Notes under the pieces: generated by a model
Seen by the model: only the letters and a program-made list of their open reading frames with translations
Told to the model about the DNA's origin: nothing
The model's database searches: none
Program-made: the position numbers and the translations under genes
Source: JBOGZD01 sp050697155
Lineage (GTDB): Bacteria > Actinomycetota > Thermoleophilia > Solirubrobacterales > 70-9
Assembly: GCA_050697155.1 (NCBI GenBank)
Contig: JBOGZD010000017.1
Location: 1-31,138 of the forward strand
Reading direction: 5' to 3'
Length of the DNA stretch: 31,138 bases
Shown here: in pieces, positions 17,569 through 24,592 of the stretch
How positions within the stretch are numbered: position 1 is the first letter of the stretch
Layout: each line of letters opens with the position of its first letter

Positions 17569-18150
17569 TCACTCCTCCCCCGCCGTCGTCGCGGCGGTCT
17601 GAATGGTTCGCTCGATCGCGACCTCGTCGACCTCGTCGGTTTCCTCCAGGCGGACGAAGACGCGCTCGTCGCGGGCGGTCGGCAGGTTCTTGCCCACGTA
17701 GTCGGGCCGGATCGGCAGCTCGCGGTGGCCGCGGTCGGCGAGCACCGCGAGCTGTACACGTGCGGGGCGCCCGTAGTCGAAGAGCGCGTCGATCGCGGCG
17801 CGCACGGTGCGTCCGGTGAACAGGACGTCGTCGACGAGGACGACGGTGCGGCCGTTCAGCTCGAAGTCCAGGTGCGACGCGTGGACGACGGGCTGGGCAC
17901 CGGGCTCGCGATTGGGCAGGTCGTCGCGATAGAAGGCGATGTCGAGGTCGCCGAGCGGCACCTCGGATCCACCCAGCTCGCCGACCAGCGCGTGCAGGCG
18001 GCGGGCGAGCACCGCGCCGCGGGTGTGGATGCCGACCAGGGCGACCGACTCCGAGGCCGGGTTCTTCTCCACGATCTCATGCGCGATCCGCACCAGCGTG
18101 CGGCGAAGATCGTCGCGGCCGAGTACGACCCGTTCCGGGTCGGTTGTCAT
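17569..18150 (-). CDS. pyrR: PyrR, bifunctional pyr-mRNA-binding regulator / uracil phosphoribosyltransferase
   Basis: 193 residues (family about 180). It binds pyr mRNA when UMP is high and often also has uracil phosphoribosyltransferase activity. The PRPP-binding motif is VVLVDDVLFTGRTVRAAIDA (about 107-126). The N-terminus RVVLGRDDLRRTLVRIAHEI and VALVGIHTRGAVLARRL are typical, as is LAVLADRGHRELPIRPDYVG. The ATG is at 18148-18150, with AGGAAGGGG about 7 nt upstream. It is the first gene of the operon, and its leader carries a matching PyrR-binding loop at 18165-18178. Confidence 0.96.
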   Translation of the reverse strand: MTTDPERVVLGRDDLRRTLVRIAHEIVEKNPASESVALVGIHTRGAVLARRLHALVGELGGSEVPLGDLDIAFYRDDLPNREPGAQPVVHASHLDFELNGRTVVLVDDVLFTGRTVRAAIDALFDYGRPARVQLAVLADRGHRELPIRPDYVGKNLPTARDERVFVRLEETDEVDEVAIERTIQTAATTAGEE

Positions 18151-18154
18151 GCGT

Positions 18155-18188
18155 GCCCCTTCCTGGCCTCGCGGGACCGGGTTAAAGG
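18155..18188 (-). promoter_or_regulatory. PyrR-binding loop overlapping the pyrR ribosome-binding region
   Basis: The minus-strand mRNA reads UUUAACCC, then GGUCCCGCGAGGCC (18165-18178), then AGGAAGGGG. GGUC pairs with GGCC around the hexaloop CCGCGA, which fits the known PyrR loop CNGNGA. CCC can pair with GGG to form the lower stem, leaving a purine bulge AGGAA as in Bacillus pyr leaders. The Shine-Dalgarno lies in this bulge and lower stem. No terminator follows before the ATG, so translational repression is more likely than attenuation, as reported for mycobacterial pyrR. Confidence 0.85.
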
Positions 18189-18201
18189 AACCGAGAGGGC
18201 G

Positions 18202-18258
18202 AGAGTAGCAGCGACGGCGGCGCGGTCCGGCGTACCGGCGCGGGCTGTCCTGCTACTC
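18202..18258. promoter_or_regulatory. Divergent promoter region with a 9-bp inverted repeat (pyrR / hydrolase)
   Basis: GAGTAGCAG (18203-18211) and CTGCTACTC (18250-18258) are perfect inverted copies. On the minus strand this gives TGCTACTCT, an extended -10 (TGnTAnnnT, hexamer 18202-18207), about 50 nt before pyrR, so the leader is about 45 nt. On the plus strand the mirror copy TGCTACTCC could serve the hydrolase. No good -35 is seen. The symmetry may also mark an operator. Confidence 0.5.
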
Positions 18259-18275
18259 CGGTAAAGATCAGCGCG

Positions 18276-19148
18276 ATGAAGCCGAGCGTCGCCAGCGCGA
18301 TCGAGGCCCACAGCGCCGCCGGGCGGCGCTTTGCCGCCGGGGGCGTGCAGAGCTTCGTCCGCGAGCAGGGCGAGGGGCCGACGGTGGTGCTTCTGCACGG
18401 GGTTCCCTCGAGCTCCTACCTCTACAGGAAGCTGATCCCGGCGCTCGCCGACCAGGGCATGCGCGCGGTCGCGTTCGACTTCCCCGGGCTCGGGCTCGCC
18501 GATCGCCCGGTCGACTTCGACTACAGCTGGTCGGGGCTCGCGGGCTGGACCGGCCAGGCGATCGACGCGCTCGGGATCGAGCGCTGCCACCTGGTCGTCC
18601 ACGACATCGGCGGGCCGGTCGGCTTCGAGTGGGCGATCCGGAACTCCGAGCGGATGCTGTCACTGACCGCGCTCAACACGCTGGTCGACGTCGCCACCTT
18701 CCACCGCCCGTGGACGATGCACCCGTTCTCGATCCGCGGGGTCGGCGAGCTCTGGCTTGCCGGACTGCGGCCGTTCGCGATGTCGGAGCTCTTCTACCTC
18801 CAGACGATCGCCGACCGTGCGGCGGTCCCCCGTCACGAGGTCTATGCCTACTACTACCTGCTGAAGCGGGTCGACCGCGGGCGGGCCTTCCTGCGCATCA
18901 TGCGCGGCTTCGAGCTCACCGAGGCCAAGCAGCGCTTCTACTACGACGGCCTCGCCGATCGCTCCTACCCCGCGCGGATCGTCTGGGGGGAGCGCGATCC
19001 GGCGCTCGGGATCGAGCGCCTGCGGGCGGTGCAGGCCGCGCTTCGGGTCGACGAGCCGGTGATGCTGCCGGCAAAGCACTTCCCGCAGGAGGACCAGGCG
19101 CCGGCCGTGGCGACGGCGATCGCCGACCTCGTCGCGCCGCTGGGATAG
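18276..19148 (+). CDS. Alpha/beta hydrolase, haloalkane-dehalogenase/epoxide-hydrolase-like
   Basis: 290 residues, with no signal peptide. The fold markers are in order: oxyanion loop VVLLHGVPSSSYLYRKLIPA (about 37-56), FDFPGLGLADRP, and the nucleophile elbow HLVVHDIGGPVGFEWAI with Asp rather than Ser. An Asp nucleophile points to haloalkane dehalogenases, epoxide hydrolases or related C-X hydrolases. A helical cap follows (about 150-220), then WGERDPALGI with a possible acid, and the catalytic His in AKHFPQEDQAP. The substrate is unknown. The ATG is at 18276; no clear Shine-Dalgarno is seen. It is divergent from pyrR. Its TAG stop directly abuts the rnz stop. Confidence 0.88.
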   Translation: MKPSVASAIEAHSAAGRRFAAGGVQSFVREQGEGPTVVLLHGVPSSSYLYRKLIPALADQGMRAVAFDFPGLGLADRPVDFDYSWSGLAGWTGQAIDALGIERCHLVVHDIGGPVGFEWAIRNSERMLSLTALNTLVDVATFHRPWTMHPFSIRGVGELWLAGLRPFAMSELFYLQTIADRAAVPRHEVYAYYYLLKRVDRGRAFLRIMRGFELTEAKQRFYYDGLADRSYPARIVWGERDPALGIERLRAVQAALRVDEPVMLPAKHFPQEDQAPAVATAIADLVAPLG

Positions 19149-20111
19149 CTACTCGGGCTCCGCGGCAGCGGGAGTCCGTCGGGCGCCGTTCTCGACCAGC
19201 CGCGGCTCGCCGCGCTCGGGGAACGGGATCTCGACCAGGTCGAAGTCGCGCGGGGCGACGACGCTCGGGAACGCCTCTCGGGCCTCGCCGAGGACCGCGT
19301 TGACGTCGTAGCGCGAGGAGACGTGGACGAGCGCCAGCATCCGCGCTCCCGCGTCGCGCGCCAGCTCGGCGGCCTGGCGGGCGGTCGAGTGGCCCGTCTC
19401 GGTCGCGCGGGGCGCCTCCTCGTCGGCGAAGCTGCCGTCGTGGACCAGCAGCTGCGCCTCGTGCGCGGCGACACTGGTCATCTCGCAGGGCGCGGTGTCG
19501 CCGGTGATCACGATCTTCCGGCCCGCCCGGGAAGCGCCCATCACGTCCTCGGGGCGCACGGTGCCCGCACTCCCCTCGACCGCCTCGCCGCGCTGCAGCC
19601 GGCCGAGGTCGGGCCCGTGGGTGACCCCGAGCCGGGCGGCCGCCTCGGGGTCGAGGTGCCCCGGGCGCTCGTCCTCGACCAGGGCGTAGCCGTACGCGCG
19701 CATGCGGTGCTCGACCGCGAACGAGCGGACCTCGAACTCGTCGTGGCGCACCGCCTCGCCCGGCTCGACCTCGACCAGCTCGACCTCGTAGGCGAGCCGG
19801 CCGAAGATGCGCCCGAGCGCCTTGAACAGCTCGATCAGGCCGGGCGGGCCGATCACCCGCAGCTCGCGCTCGCGCCCCTGCAGGTCATAGGTCTTCAACA
19901 GCCCCGGGATCCCGAGGTAGTGGTCGGCGTGGAAGTGGGTGACGTAGATCTCGTCCACCTGCACCAGACCGACCGAGCGCTGCATCTGGCGCTGCGACCC
20001 CTCGCCGCAGTCGAACAGCAGCCGGTCGCCGCCCACACGCGCCAGCAGGCAGGCGGTAGCCCGCCGGGCGGTAGGCACCGACCCACCGGTGCCGAGGAAG
20101 ACCAGGTCCAT
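19149..20111 (-). CDS. rnz: Ribonuclease Z (tRNA 3' endonuclease)
   Basis: 320 residues from the ATG at 20109-20111; a TTG five codons further upstream is possible. It trims 3' trailers of tRNA precursors, which matters here because tRNA-Arg at 20838 encodes no CCA. The metallo-beta-lactamase fold starts MDLVFLGTGGSVPTARRAT, followed by LLFDCGEGSQRQM and the zinc motif THFHADHYLGIPGLLKTYDL. Further ligands are His in FAVEHRMRAYGY, Asp in IVITGDTAPC and the His in ATETGHSTARQAAELA (HST motif typical of RNase Z). It is convergent with the hydrolase, with zero bases between the stops. Confidence 0.93.
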   Translation of the reverse strand: MDLVFLGTGGSVPTARRATACLLARVGGDRLLFDCGEGSQRQMQRSVGLVQVDEIYVTHFHADHYLGIPGLLKTYDLQGRERELRVIGPPGLIELFKALGRIFGRLAYEVELVEVEPGEAVRHDEFEVRSFAVEHRMRAYGYALVEDERPGHLDPEAAARLGVTHGPDLGRLQRGEAVEGSAGTVRPEDVMGASRAGRKIVITGDTAPCEMTSVAAHEAQLLVHDGSFADEEAPRATETGHSTARQAAELARDAGARMLALVHVSSRYDVNAVLGEAREAFPSVVAPRDFDLVEIPFPERGEPRLVENGARRTPAAAEPE

Positions 20112-20158
20112 GTCCACGGCCGGCAACGGTAGCCGCCGTCTCGCCGACTCGCCCGCAG

Positions 20159-20794
20159 CTACGCGCAGGCGACGCCGAGGATGCGCGGTGTCACCGGCCA
20201 GGCGCGAGCGTGCTCGGGAAACCCGAAGCCGCGGCAGCGCTCGATCCGAAACCCGCTTCGCTCGATCGCCCCGAGGGTGTCGAGGTTGGGCCGACAGCCG
20301 CCCATCACCCGACGCCAGACCGGCTCTACCGCGTCCTGGTAGCGCCCGAACCCCGGGCGCCGGGAGCGGACGTGCTCGTAGAAGCGAAGCTCGCCGCCGG
20401 GGCGCAGGACGCGTTGGAACTCGGCCAGAGCGGCAGCCTGGTTGGGCACCGAGCAGAGCACGCCCGCGACCACCACGGCATCGACCGAGCGGGCGTCGAG
20501 CGGGAGCGCCTCGGCGGTGCCGTCGGCCACGCGGACGTCGATCGGGATCGAGCGCGCCCTCCCCTCCGCCTGCCCGCGCAGGTACGGCTCCGGCTCGACC
20601 GCCACGAGCTCAGCGACCGTGGCCGGGAAGTGCTCGAAGTTGATCCCGTTCCCCGCCCCCACCTCGACCACCCGCCCCGAGAGCCCCGCGAGGAGCTCGC
20701 GCCGAAGCGCGTCCTCGCCGCGACCCTTGTCCTTGGCGGCGAACCGATCGAAAAGCCGGGCGAAGATCGGGTTGTTGACGTCCCCCTCAGGCAC
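20159..20794 (-). CDS. Class I SAM-dependent methyltransferase
   Basis: 211 residues. The SAM-binding motif I is VVEVGAGNGINFEHFP (about 42-57), followed by an acidic strand end VAVEPEPYLRG, VRVADGTAEALPLDARSVDA (motifs II/III) and LRPGGELRFYEHVRS. This is the UbiE/Methyltransf_11 type, with the FYEHVRS and GCRPNLDT segments seen in METTL7-like enzymes. The substrate is unknown, possibly a small molecule or lipid. The start is at 20792-20794. It lies upstream of rnz on the same strand with a 47-nt gap. Confidence 0.88.
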   Translation of the reverse strand: MPEGDVNNPIFARLFDRFAAKDKGRGEDALRRELLAGLSGRVVEVGAGNGINFEHFPATVAELVAVEPEPYLRGQAEGRARSIPIDVRVADGTAEALPLDARSVDAVVVAGVLCSVPNQAAALAEFQRVLRPGGELRFYEHVRSRRPGFGRYQDAVEPVWRRVMGGCRPNLDTLGAIERSGFRIERCRGFGFPEHARAWPVTPRILGVACA

Positions 20795-20837
20795 GGCCCA
20801 ACGCTAGCGTCGCGTCCGGCTAAGCTGACCTCAAGCT

Positions 20838-20910
20838 GCGCCCGTAGCTCAGGGGATAGAGCGACTGCCTCCGGAGCAGTAGGTCGCAGGTTCGAATCCT
20901 GCCGGGCGCG
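20838..20910 (+). tRNA. tRNA-Arg (anticodon CCG)
   Basis: A complete cloverleaf of 73 nt. The acceptor GCGCCCG pairs with CGGGCGC; the D-arm is GCTC/GAGC. The anticodon stem ACTGC/GCAGT encloses loop CTCCGGA, so positions 34-36 are CCG (20871-20873), reading CGG codons. The variable loop is AGGTC. The T-arm is GCAGG-TTCGAAT-CCTGC. The discriminator is G, and TCA follows, so CCA is not encoded and must be added after RNase Z processing. Confidence 0.97.
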
Positions 20911-20935
20911 TCACAGGTGGTCGCCGACCGTGGAC

Positions 20936-20952
20936 CGCGCTCACCGAGCGCG
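20936..20952. other. Hairpin between tRNA-Arg and the CAP-domain gene
   Basis: CGCGCTC-ACC-GAGCGCG forms a perfect 7-bp stem with a 3-nt loop at the convergent ends of the tRNA and the CAP gene, overlapping the CAP stop codon. No T-run follows on either strand. It may act as a weak bidirectional transcription barrier. Confidence 0.4.
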
Positions 20953-21504
20953 ATAGCCGAGGTTGACCGTGTAGATGCCGGCGGGGGCGTCGGCATCGCG
21001 GGGCGAGCCGGTGACGAAGCCGATGCCGACGTCGCGGTAGTCGCGGTTGAGCAGGTTGGCGCGGTGAGAGGAGCTCGTCATCCAGTTGTCGACCACCGCC
21101 CGCGGGGTGCCGCGTTGCTTCAGCCCCCAGCCGATGTTCTCCTTGAACCGCCAGAGGCTGAGGCCGTCTACGAGGTAGCCGCTCGCCCGCAACCGACTCT
21201 CGAGCCCACCCTCGCCGGGGCATCGATGGGCAAAGCACCCGCTCCCCCGCATCCGCTTGCTGTGCCGCTGCGCCGCACGCTGGAGTTTTCGGCTGCGGTC
21301 GAGCGCCCGAACGCCGGCCGCGCGGCGCTCGCGGTTGATCAGGCAGCGCATTGCCTTGCGAGCCTCGCCGGCGGTGAGGTCGGCGGGTCGCCGATCCGCC
21401 GTGGCCCCGCACGCCGCCCGGACCTCCGCGGGAGCCACACTCGCGCATGCCAGCGCCGCGAATGCGAGCGCCAGCCACGTTGCGACGGTCAGCGAGCGAC
21501 GGAT
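20941..21504 (-). CDS. Secreted CAP-domain (SCP/PR-1-like) protein, non-canonical start likely
   Basis: 187 residues if read from an ATC codon at 21502-21504. The core is a CAP domain: EARKAMRCLINRERRAAGVR, then QRAAQRHSKRMRGSGCFAH and the signature SSSHRANLLNRDYRDVGIGF. Bacterial CAP proteins are extracytoplasmic, with mostly unknown roles. The first canonical start is GTG at 21436-21438, which would leave no export signal. The same frame upstream encodes IRRSLTVATWLALAFAALAC, a textbook signal peptide, preceded by a G-rich GGTGGGGGG Shine-Dalgarno-like run. No ATG, GTG or TTG lies between the upstream TGA and that segment. The rare ATC start, or a base error, is inferred. Confidence 0.82.
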   Translation of the reverse strand: MRRSLTVATWLALAFAALACASVAPAEVRAACGATADRRPADLTAGEARKAMRCLINRERRAAGVRALDRSRKLQRAAQRHSKRMRGSGCFAHRCPGEGGLESRLRASGYLVDGLSLWRFKENIGWGLKQRGTPRAVVDNWMTSSSHRANLLNRDYRDVGIGFVTGSPRDADAPAGIYTVNLGYRAR

Positions 21505-21567
21505 GTGTGCCCCCCACCGCCTTACGGCCGTACTTGAAATCAGGTACGCAGCGCAAGTATGCCCGAA

Positions 21568-22545
21568 TCAGCCTGGCGCCGGGGGGCGGACTTCGGGGTG
21601 GGCCCCGTACCAGTCGATCGTTCTCTGCAGGCCCTGCTCGAGCTCGACCGCGGGCTCCCAGCCGCAGGTCTCCCGCAGCCGCGTCGGGTCGACGTACTGG
21701 CGGTCGATCTCGCCCTCGGGGTTGCCGGCGCCGCGAACGTCGGGCTCGACCCCGGTGCCGGCGAGGCGCGTGATCGTGGCGACGACGTCGCCGACCGCGT
21801 GCGCCCTGCCGCCACCGGCGTTGAACGCCCGGCCGCGGACCTCTTCACGGTCGAGGTTGTCGGCGATCGCCAGGTAGGCGCCGGCGGCGTCCTCGATGTA
21901 GAGGAAGTCGCGCTCCGGCGAGCCGTCGGAGCGCAGGATCGGCGAGCGGCCGTCGAGCGCGGCGCAGACCGCCTCCGGGATCAGGCGGGAGAAGTTGAGG
22001 TCGCCGCCGCCGTAGATGTTCGCGAACCGCGTGACGGCGACCGGCAGCCCGTAGCTGGGCCAGTAGCTGCGGGCGATGATGTCGGCGGCGGCCTTCGAGG
22101 CCTCGTACGGCGCCGTGGCCTGGAGCGCGAACTCCTCGCGGTAGGGGAGCTCGTCATGTGCGCCGTATGCCTTGTCCGACGATGCGACCACCACCCGCTC
22201 CACCCCCTCGGCGAGGCAGGCGTCGAGCAGGGTCCAGGTGCCGCGCACGTTGGTCTCGAACCCGCGCACCGGCGACGCCTGGACGGTGCCGACGATCGTC
22301 TCCGCGGCGAGATGGAAGACGCTCTCTACCTCGTGCTCGCGCAGCAGCCGGCGCAGCAGCTCGCCGTCGCCCAAGTCGCCGGTGACGTCGACGACCTCGG
22401 ACTCGATCTCGAGCAGCGTGAGCGTCGAGCTCGGCCGCTCCTGGCGCCCCTTGTCGAGCGAGACCACGTCGCCGCGCTCGAGCAGCGCCCGCGCCAGCCA
22501 CGCACCCGCGAACCCGCGCGCCCCGGTGACCAACGCGGTGCTCAC
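21568..22545 (-). CDS. NAD-dependent epimerase/dehydratase, CDP-glucose 4,6-dehydratase-like
   Basis: 325 residues, short-chain dehydrogenase fold. The cofactor loop is ALVTGARGFAGAWLARALL, then VFHLAAETIVGTVQASP, the catalytic Ser region VVVASSDKAYG and the Tyr-x-x-x-Lys in APYEASKAAADIIARSYWP. ANIYGGGDLNFSRLIPE and RSDGSPERDFLYIEDAAGAY closely match RfbG-type CDP-glucose 4,6-dehydratases, the first step to CDP-3,6-dideoxysugars. The GTG at 22543-22545 was chosen: GGAGGTGA lies about 7 nt upstream and the start overlaps the stop of the cytidylyltransferase gene. The substrate assignment depends on that partner. Confidence 0.88.
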   Translation of the reverse strand: MSTALVTGARGFAGAWLARALLERGDVVSLDKGRQERPSSTLTLLEIESEVVDVTGDLGDGELLRRLLREHEVESVFHLAAETIVGTVQASPVRGFETNVRGTWTLLDACLAEGVERVVVASSDKAYGAHDELPYREEFALQATAPYEASKAAADIIARSYWPSYGLPVAVTRFANIYGGGDLNFSRLIPEAVCAALDGRSPILRSDGSPERDFLYIEDAAGAYLAIADNLDREEVRGRAFNAGGGRAHAVGDVVATITRLAGTGVEPDVRGAGNPEGEIDRQYVDPTRLRETCGWEPAVELEQGLQRTIDWYGAHPEVRPPAPG

Positions 22546-23321
22546 GGGCTCGTCACCTCCTCGCGGTCCCAGACCCGCCACGGAGCCTCCCCGGCGGCCC
22601 AGAGGTCGTTCAGCGTCACCGCGTCCTTGTAGGTGTCCATGCAGTCCCAGAACCCGTGGTGGCGGAAGGCCGCCAGCCGGCCCTCGGCGGCGACCCGCTC
22701 GAGCGGGTCGCGCTCGAGCACGCTGGTCTCCTCGACGTAGTCGAGGAAGGTGGGCTCGAGGCAGAAGAAGCCACCGTTGATCCAGTACTCGAGCCGAGGC
22801 TTCTCGCGAAAGCCCGAGATCCGCTCCGACTCCTCGTCGATCACCGCGATCCCCCACTGGCTGTAGGGACGGACGACGGTCATCGTCGCCTCGGCCTGCT
22901 CGCGCCCATGGAAGGCGAGCTGCGCCTCGAGGTCGATGTCGGCGACCCCGTCGGCGTAGGTGAGGCAGAAAATCCCCTCGCGCAGCCGCTCGGCGGCGCG
23001 GGCGACGCGGCCGCCGGTCGGCGTCTCCAGGCCGGTGTCCACGCACTCGACCTCGATCGGCTCCAGCCAGCGCTCCGCGGCGATGAAGTCGGCGATCATC
23101 TCGCCGCGGTAGCCGGTGAGCAGGAGGAAGCGGCGAAAGCCCTGCGCGGCGTAGATCTGGATCACGTGCCAGAGGATCGGCTTGCCCCCGATCTCGACCA
23201 GCGCCTTCGGGATCGCGTGGGTGTGCTCCTGCAGGCGAGTACCGCGGCCACCACAGAGGATGGCGACCGGGACGTCGGCGGGGGCCGGCGGATCGGGGCC
23301 GCCGGATCCCGCGCTACCCAC
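22542..23321 (-). CDS. rfbF: Sugar-1-phosphate nucleotidyltransferase, glucose-1-phosphate cytidylyltransferase-like
   Basis: 259 residues. It would make CDP-glucose from glucose-1-phosphate and CTP. The signature is AILCGGRGTRLQEHTHAIPK with EIGGKPILWHVIQIYAAQGF, the RfbF pattern. CLTYADGVADIDLEAQLAFH carries the metal-binding Asp, and the C-terminal NGGFFCLEPTFLDYVEE and FWDCMDTYKDAVTLNDLW are also RfbF-like. The start GTG (23319-23321) overlaps the end of the CysO-like gene by 8 nt. The first 15 residues are a Gly/Pro-rich extension. It is coupled to the dehydratase downstream. The alternative substrate dTTP is less likely. Confidence 0.87.
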   Translation of the reverse strand: MGSAGSGGPDPPAPADVPVAILCGGRGTRLQEHTHAIPKALVEIGGKPILWHVIQIYAAQGFRRFLLLTGYRGEMIADFIAAERWLEPIEVECVDTGLETPTGGRVARAAERLREGIFCLTYADGVADIDLEAQLAFHGREQAEATMTVVRPYSQWGIAVIDEESERISGFREKPRLEYWINGGFFCLEPTFLDYVEETSVLERDPLERVAAEGRLAAFRHHGFWDCMDTYKDAVTLNDLWAAGEAPWRVWDREEVTSP

Positions 23322-23586
23322 CGGCGACGGCGGGCAGGATCGTCACCTCGTCGCCGTCCTCGAGCGCCGTCTCGAGGCCGTCCTGAAAGCGGATGTCCTC
23401 GCCCGAGACGTAGACGTTGACGAACCGCCGCAGGGTCCCGTCCTCGGTGATCCGCTCGCGGAGGTCCTCGTGATCGGTGAAGACCGCGTCGAGCGCCTCG
23501 CCCACCGTGGCGCCGTCGACCTCGATCTCCCCCTCCCCATCGGTCACGGCGCGAAGCTGCGCCGGGATCTTCACGGTTACCGCCAT
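23314..23586 (-). CDS. cysO: CysO-like ubiquitin-fold sulfur-carrier protein
   Basis: 90 residues from the ATG at 23584-23586. Beta-grasp proteins of the MoaD/ThiS type carry sulfur as a C-terminal thiocarboxylate. The protein begins MAVTVKIPAQLR, contains LRRFVNVYVSGEDIRFQDGL and ends ILPAVAGG, closely resembling mycobacterial CysO including the Gly-Gly terminus. In mycobacteria CysO works with CysM and the Mec+ protease in cysteine synthesis. Neither is here; instead the gene overlaps the rfbF-like gene and is coupled to CDP-sugar genes. A TTG four codons upstream is a less likely start. Confidence 0.85.
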   Translation of the reverse strand: MAVTVKIPAQLRAVTDGEGEIEVDGATVGEALDAVFTDHEDLRERITEDGTLRRFVNVYVSGEDIRFQDGLETALEDGDEVTILPAVAGG

Positions 23587-23597
23587 ATCGGCGCGCA

Positions 23598-23603
23598 AAT
23601 TTA
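23598..23603 (-). promoter_or_regulatory. Candidate -10 element (TAAATT) for the cysO-rfbF-rfbG-like operon
   Basis: On the minus strand, TAAATT fits the actinobacterial TAnnnT -10. It lies 11 nt before the cysO ATG, implying a very short leader. No good -35 is seen 16-18 bp upstream. The 80-nt gap to the neighbouring gene at 23684 holds nothing else recognisable. Confidence 0.4.
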
Positions 23604-23683
23604 GATCATCGCGCGCCCGGCCGGGTCCACTCGCGCGTTTGGATGGTGGCGGCGGAGGCTTTCCCTGGGATCGCGTCGTGGCC

Positions 23684-23893
23684 CTATCGCTCCGGCCGAG
23701 GCTGCGCAGGCGGGGAATCCGGACCCTCGCCGCCCGGTGACGCCGCCGCGCGCAGCCCTTCGATCGCGGCGATCAACTGCAGCCAGCCGCGGAACTCATG
23801 GGCCGCCCCCTCGCCGGCGCGCAGCGACCCGACGATCGGGTCGCTGCGCGCGTCGAGCTCGAGGCGGACCTGGATGCACCCCTCGTCGGCCAT
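23684..23893 (-). CDS. Small hypothetical protein
   Basis: 69 residues: IQVRLELDARSDPIVGSLRA then GAAHEFRGWLQLIAAIEGLR and a disordered Pro/Gly-rich tail. The pattern of short strands, a conserved-looking FxGWLxLIAAIE helix and no signal peptide suggests a small folded cytoplasmic protein. Similar short proteins seem to occur in related Actinobacteria, but I cannot name a family. The ATG is at 23891-23893, immediately preceded by GGAG. It begins 6 nt after the stop of the exported protein gene at 23900, so the two are likely co-transcribed. Confidence 0.55.
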   Translation of the reverse strand: MADEGCIQVRLELDARSDPIVGSLRAGEGAAHEFRGWLQLIAAIEGLRAAASPGGEGPDSPPAQPRPER

Positions 23894-23899
23894 CTCCAG

Positions 23900-24451
23900 T
23901 CAGCAGATCACCTGGAGGTGGAAGACCGCGTCTGTGATACCGCCCGCGTCGCGGGTCTTCACTTCGACGACCTCCGGATCTGCCCCGTCCTGGCGCTGCT
24001 CGGTCACGAGCATGACCCCCGGCGCGAAGCCGGGCGTCGCCCCTGGCGCGGCGTGTCCGGCGATCCAGGAGCACTGACTGACATCGCGGTTGAAGGTCAC
24101 GTCGTACTCGCCTTCATCGACCCGCGTCGCGTCGACCGCGTTCGCGCCTCTGATCAGCGCGCCGTCGTGGTTGACGACGGCGAACAGCCGCTGCGCGTAC
24201 TGGTCGGCCGGTACCCCGCCGAGGCTGCTGGCGTTGCCGGCAGTCTTGGCGCTGTTCACGTTGAGCCCCGACTCCCGCTTGTTGATCCGCTTGTTCGCCT
24301 GCTTCTTGGCGATCTTCTTCACCTTCGACTTGGTGATCGCGCGGGTCACCGCGTCGGTGCCCGCCACCGCCGTCCCCGCCACCGCGAGGCTCAACGCCAC
24401 CACCGCGATCACCATCGCCGGCGACGGCGCCTTCGACCTGCGTGCGTTCAT
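23900..24451 (-). CDS. Exported hypothetical protein with N-terminal signal/anchor
   Basis: 183 residues. After MNARRSKAPSP comes a hydrophobic segment AMVIAVVALSLAVAGTAVAG (signal peptide or uncleaved anchor). A Lys-rich stretch follows, KSKVKKIAKKQANKRINKRE, then SAKTAGNASSLGGVPADQYA, and a compact C-terminal part with paired Cys (SQCSWIAG and the final LQVIC). This N-terminal layout is frequent in secreted proteins of Solirubrobacter-like bacteria. No catalytic motif is seen. The start at 24449-24451 has a strong AGGAGG Shine-Dalgarno 6 nt upstream. The 141-nt gap to the LAL gene holds no recognisable signal. Confidence 0.7.
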   Translation of the reverse strand: MNARRSKAPSPAMVIAVVALSLAVAGTAVAGTDAVTRAITKSKVKKIAKKQANKRINKRESGLNVNSAKTAGNASSLGGVPADQYAQRLFAVVNHDGALIRGANAVDATRVDEGEYDVTFNRDVSQCSWIAGHAAPGATPGFAPGVMLVTEQRQDGADPEVVEVKTRDAGGITDAVFHLQVIC

Positions 24452-24592
24452 GTGGATCCTCCTGGTTCGATTGACTCGGGTTCGCCCGGCCAGTCTCGAA
24501 CCGGAAGCGGCGCTTCGCGACGGGGGTCCACCCTGGGATTGACCCTGGATTTCGCGGGGCGCCGTGCCCGCGGACCGATTCGAGGGCCGGCG

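Noticed and set aside
20838..20910. tRNA-Arg as the attachment site of an integrated element
   Set aside because: No integrase, no repeated tRNA 3' fragment and no mobile genes were found on either side.
20849..21556. A 235-codon minus-strand frame across the CAP gene and tRNA
   Set aside because: It overlaps the tRNA and the clear CAP-domain frame and has no domain of its own.
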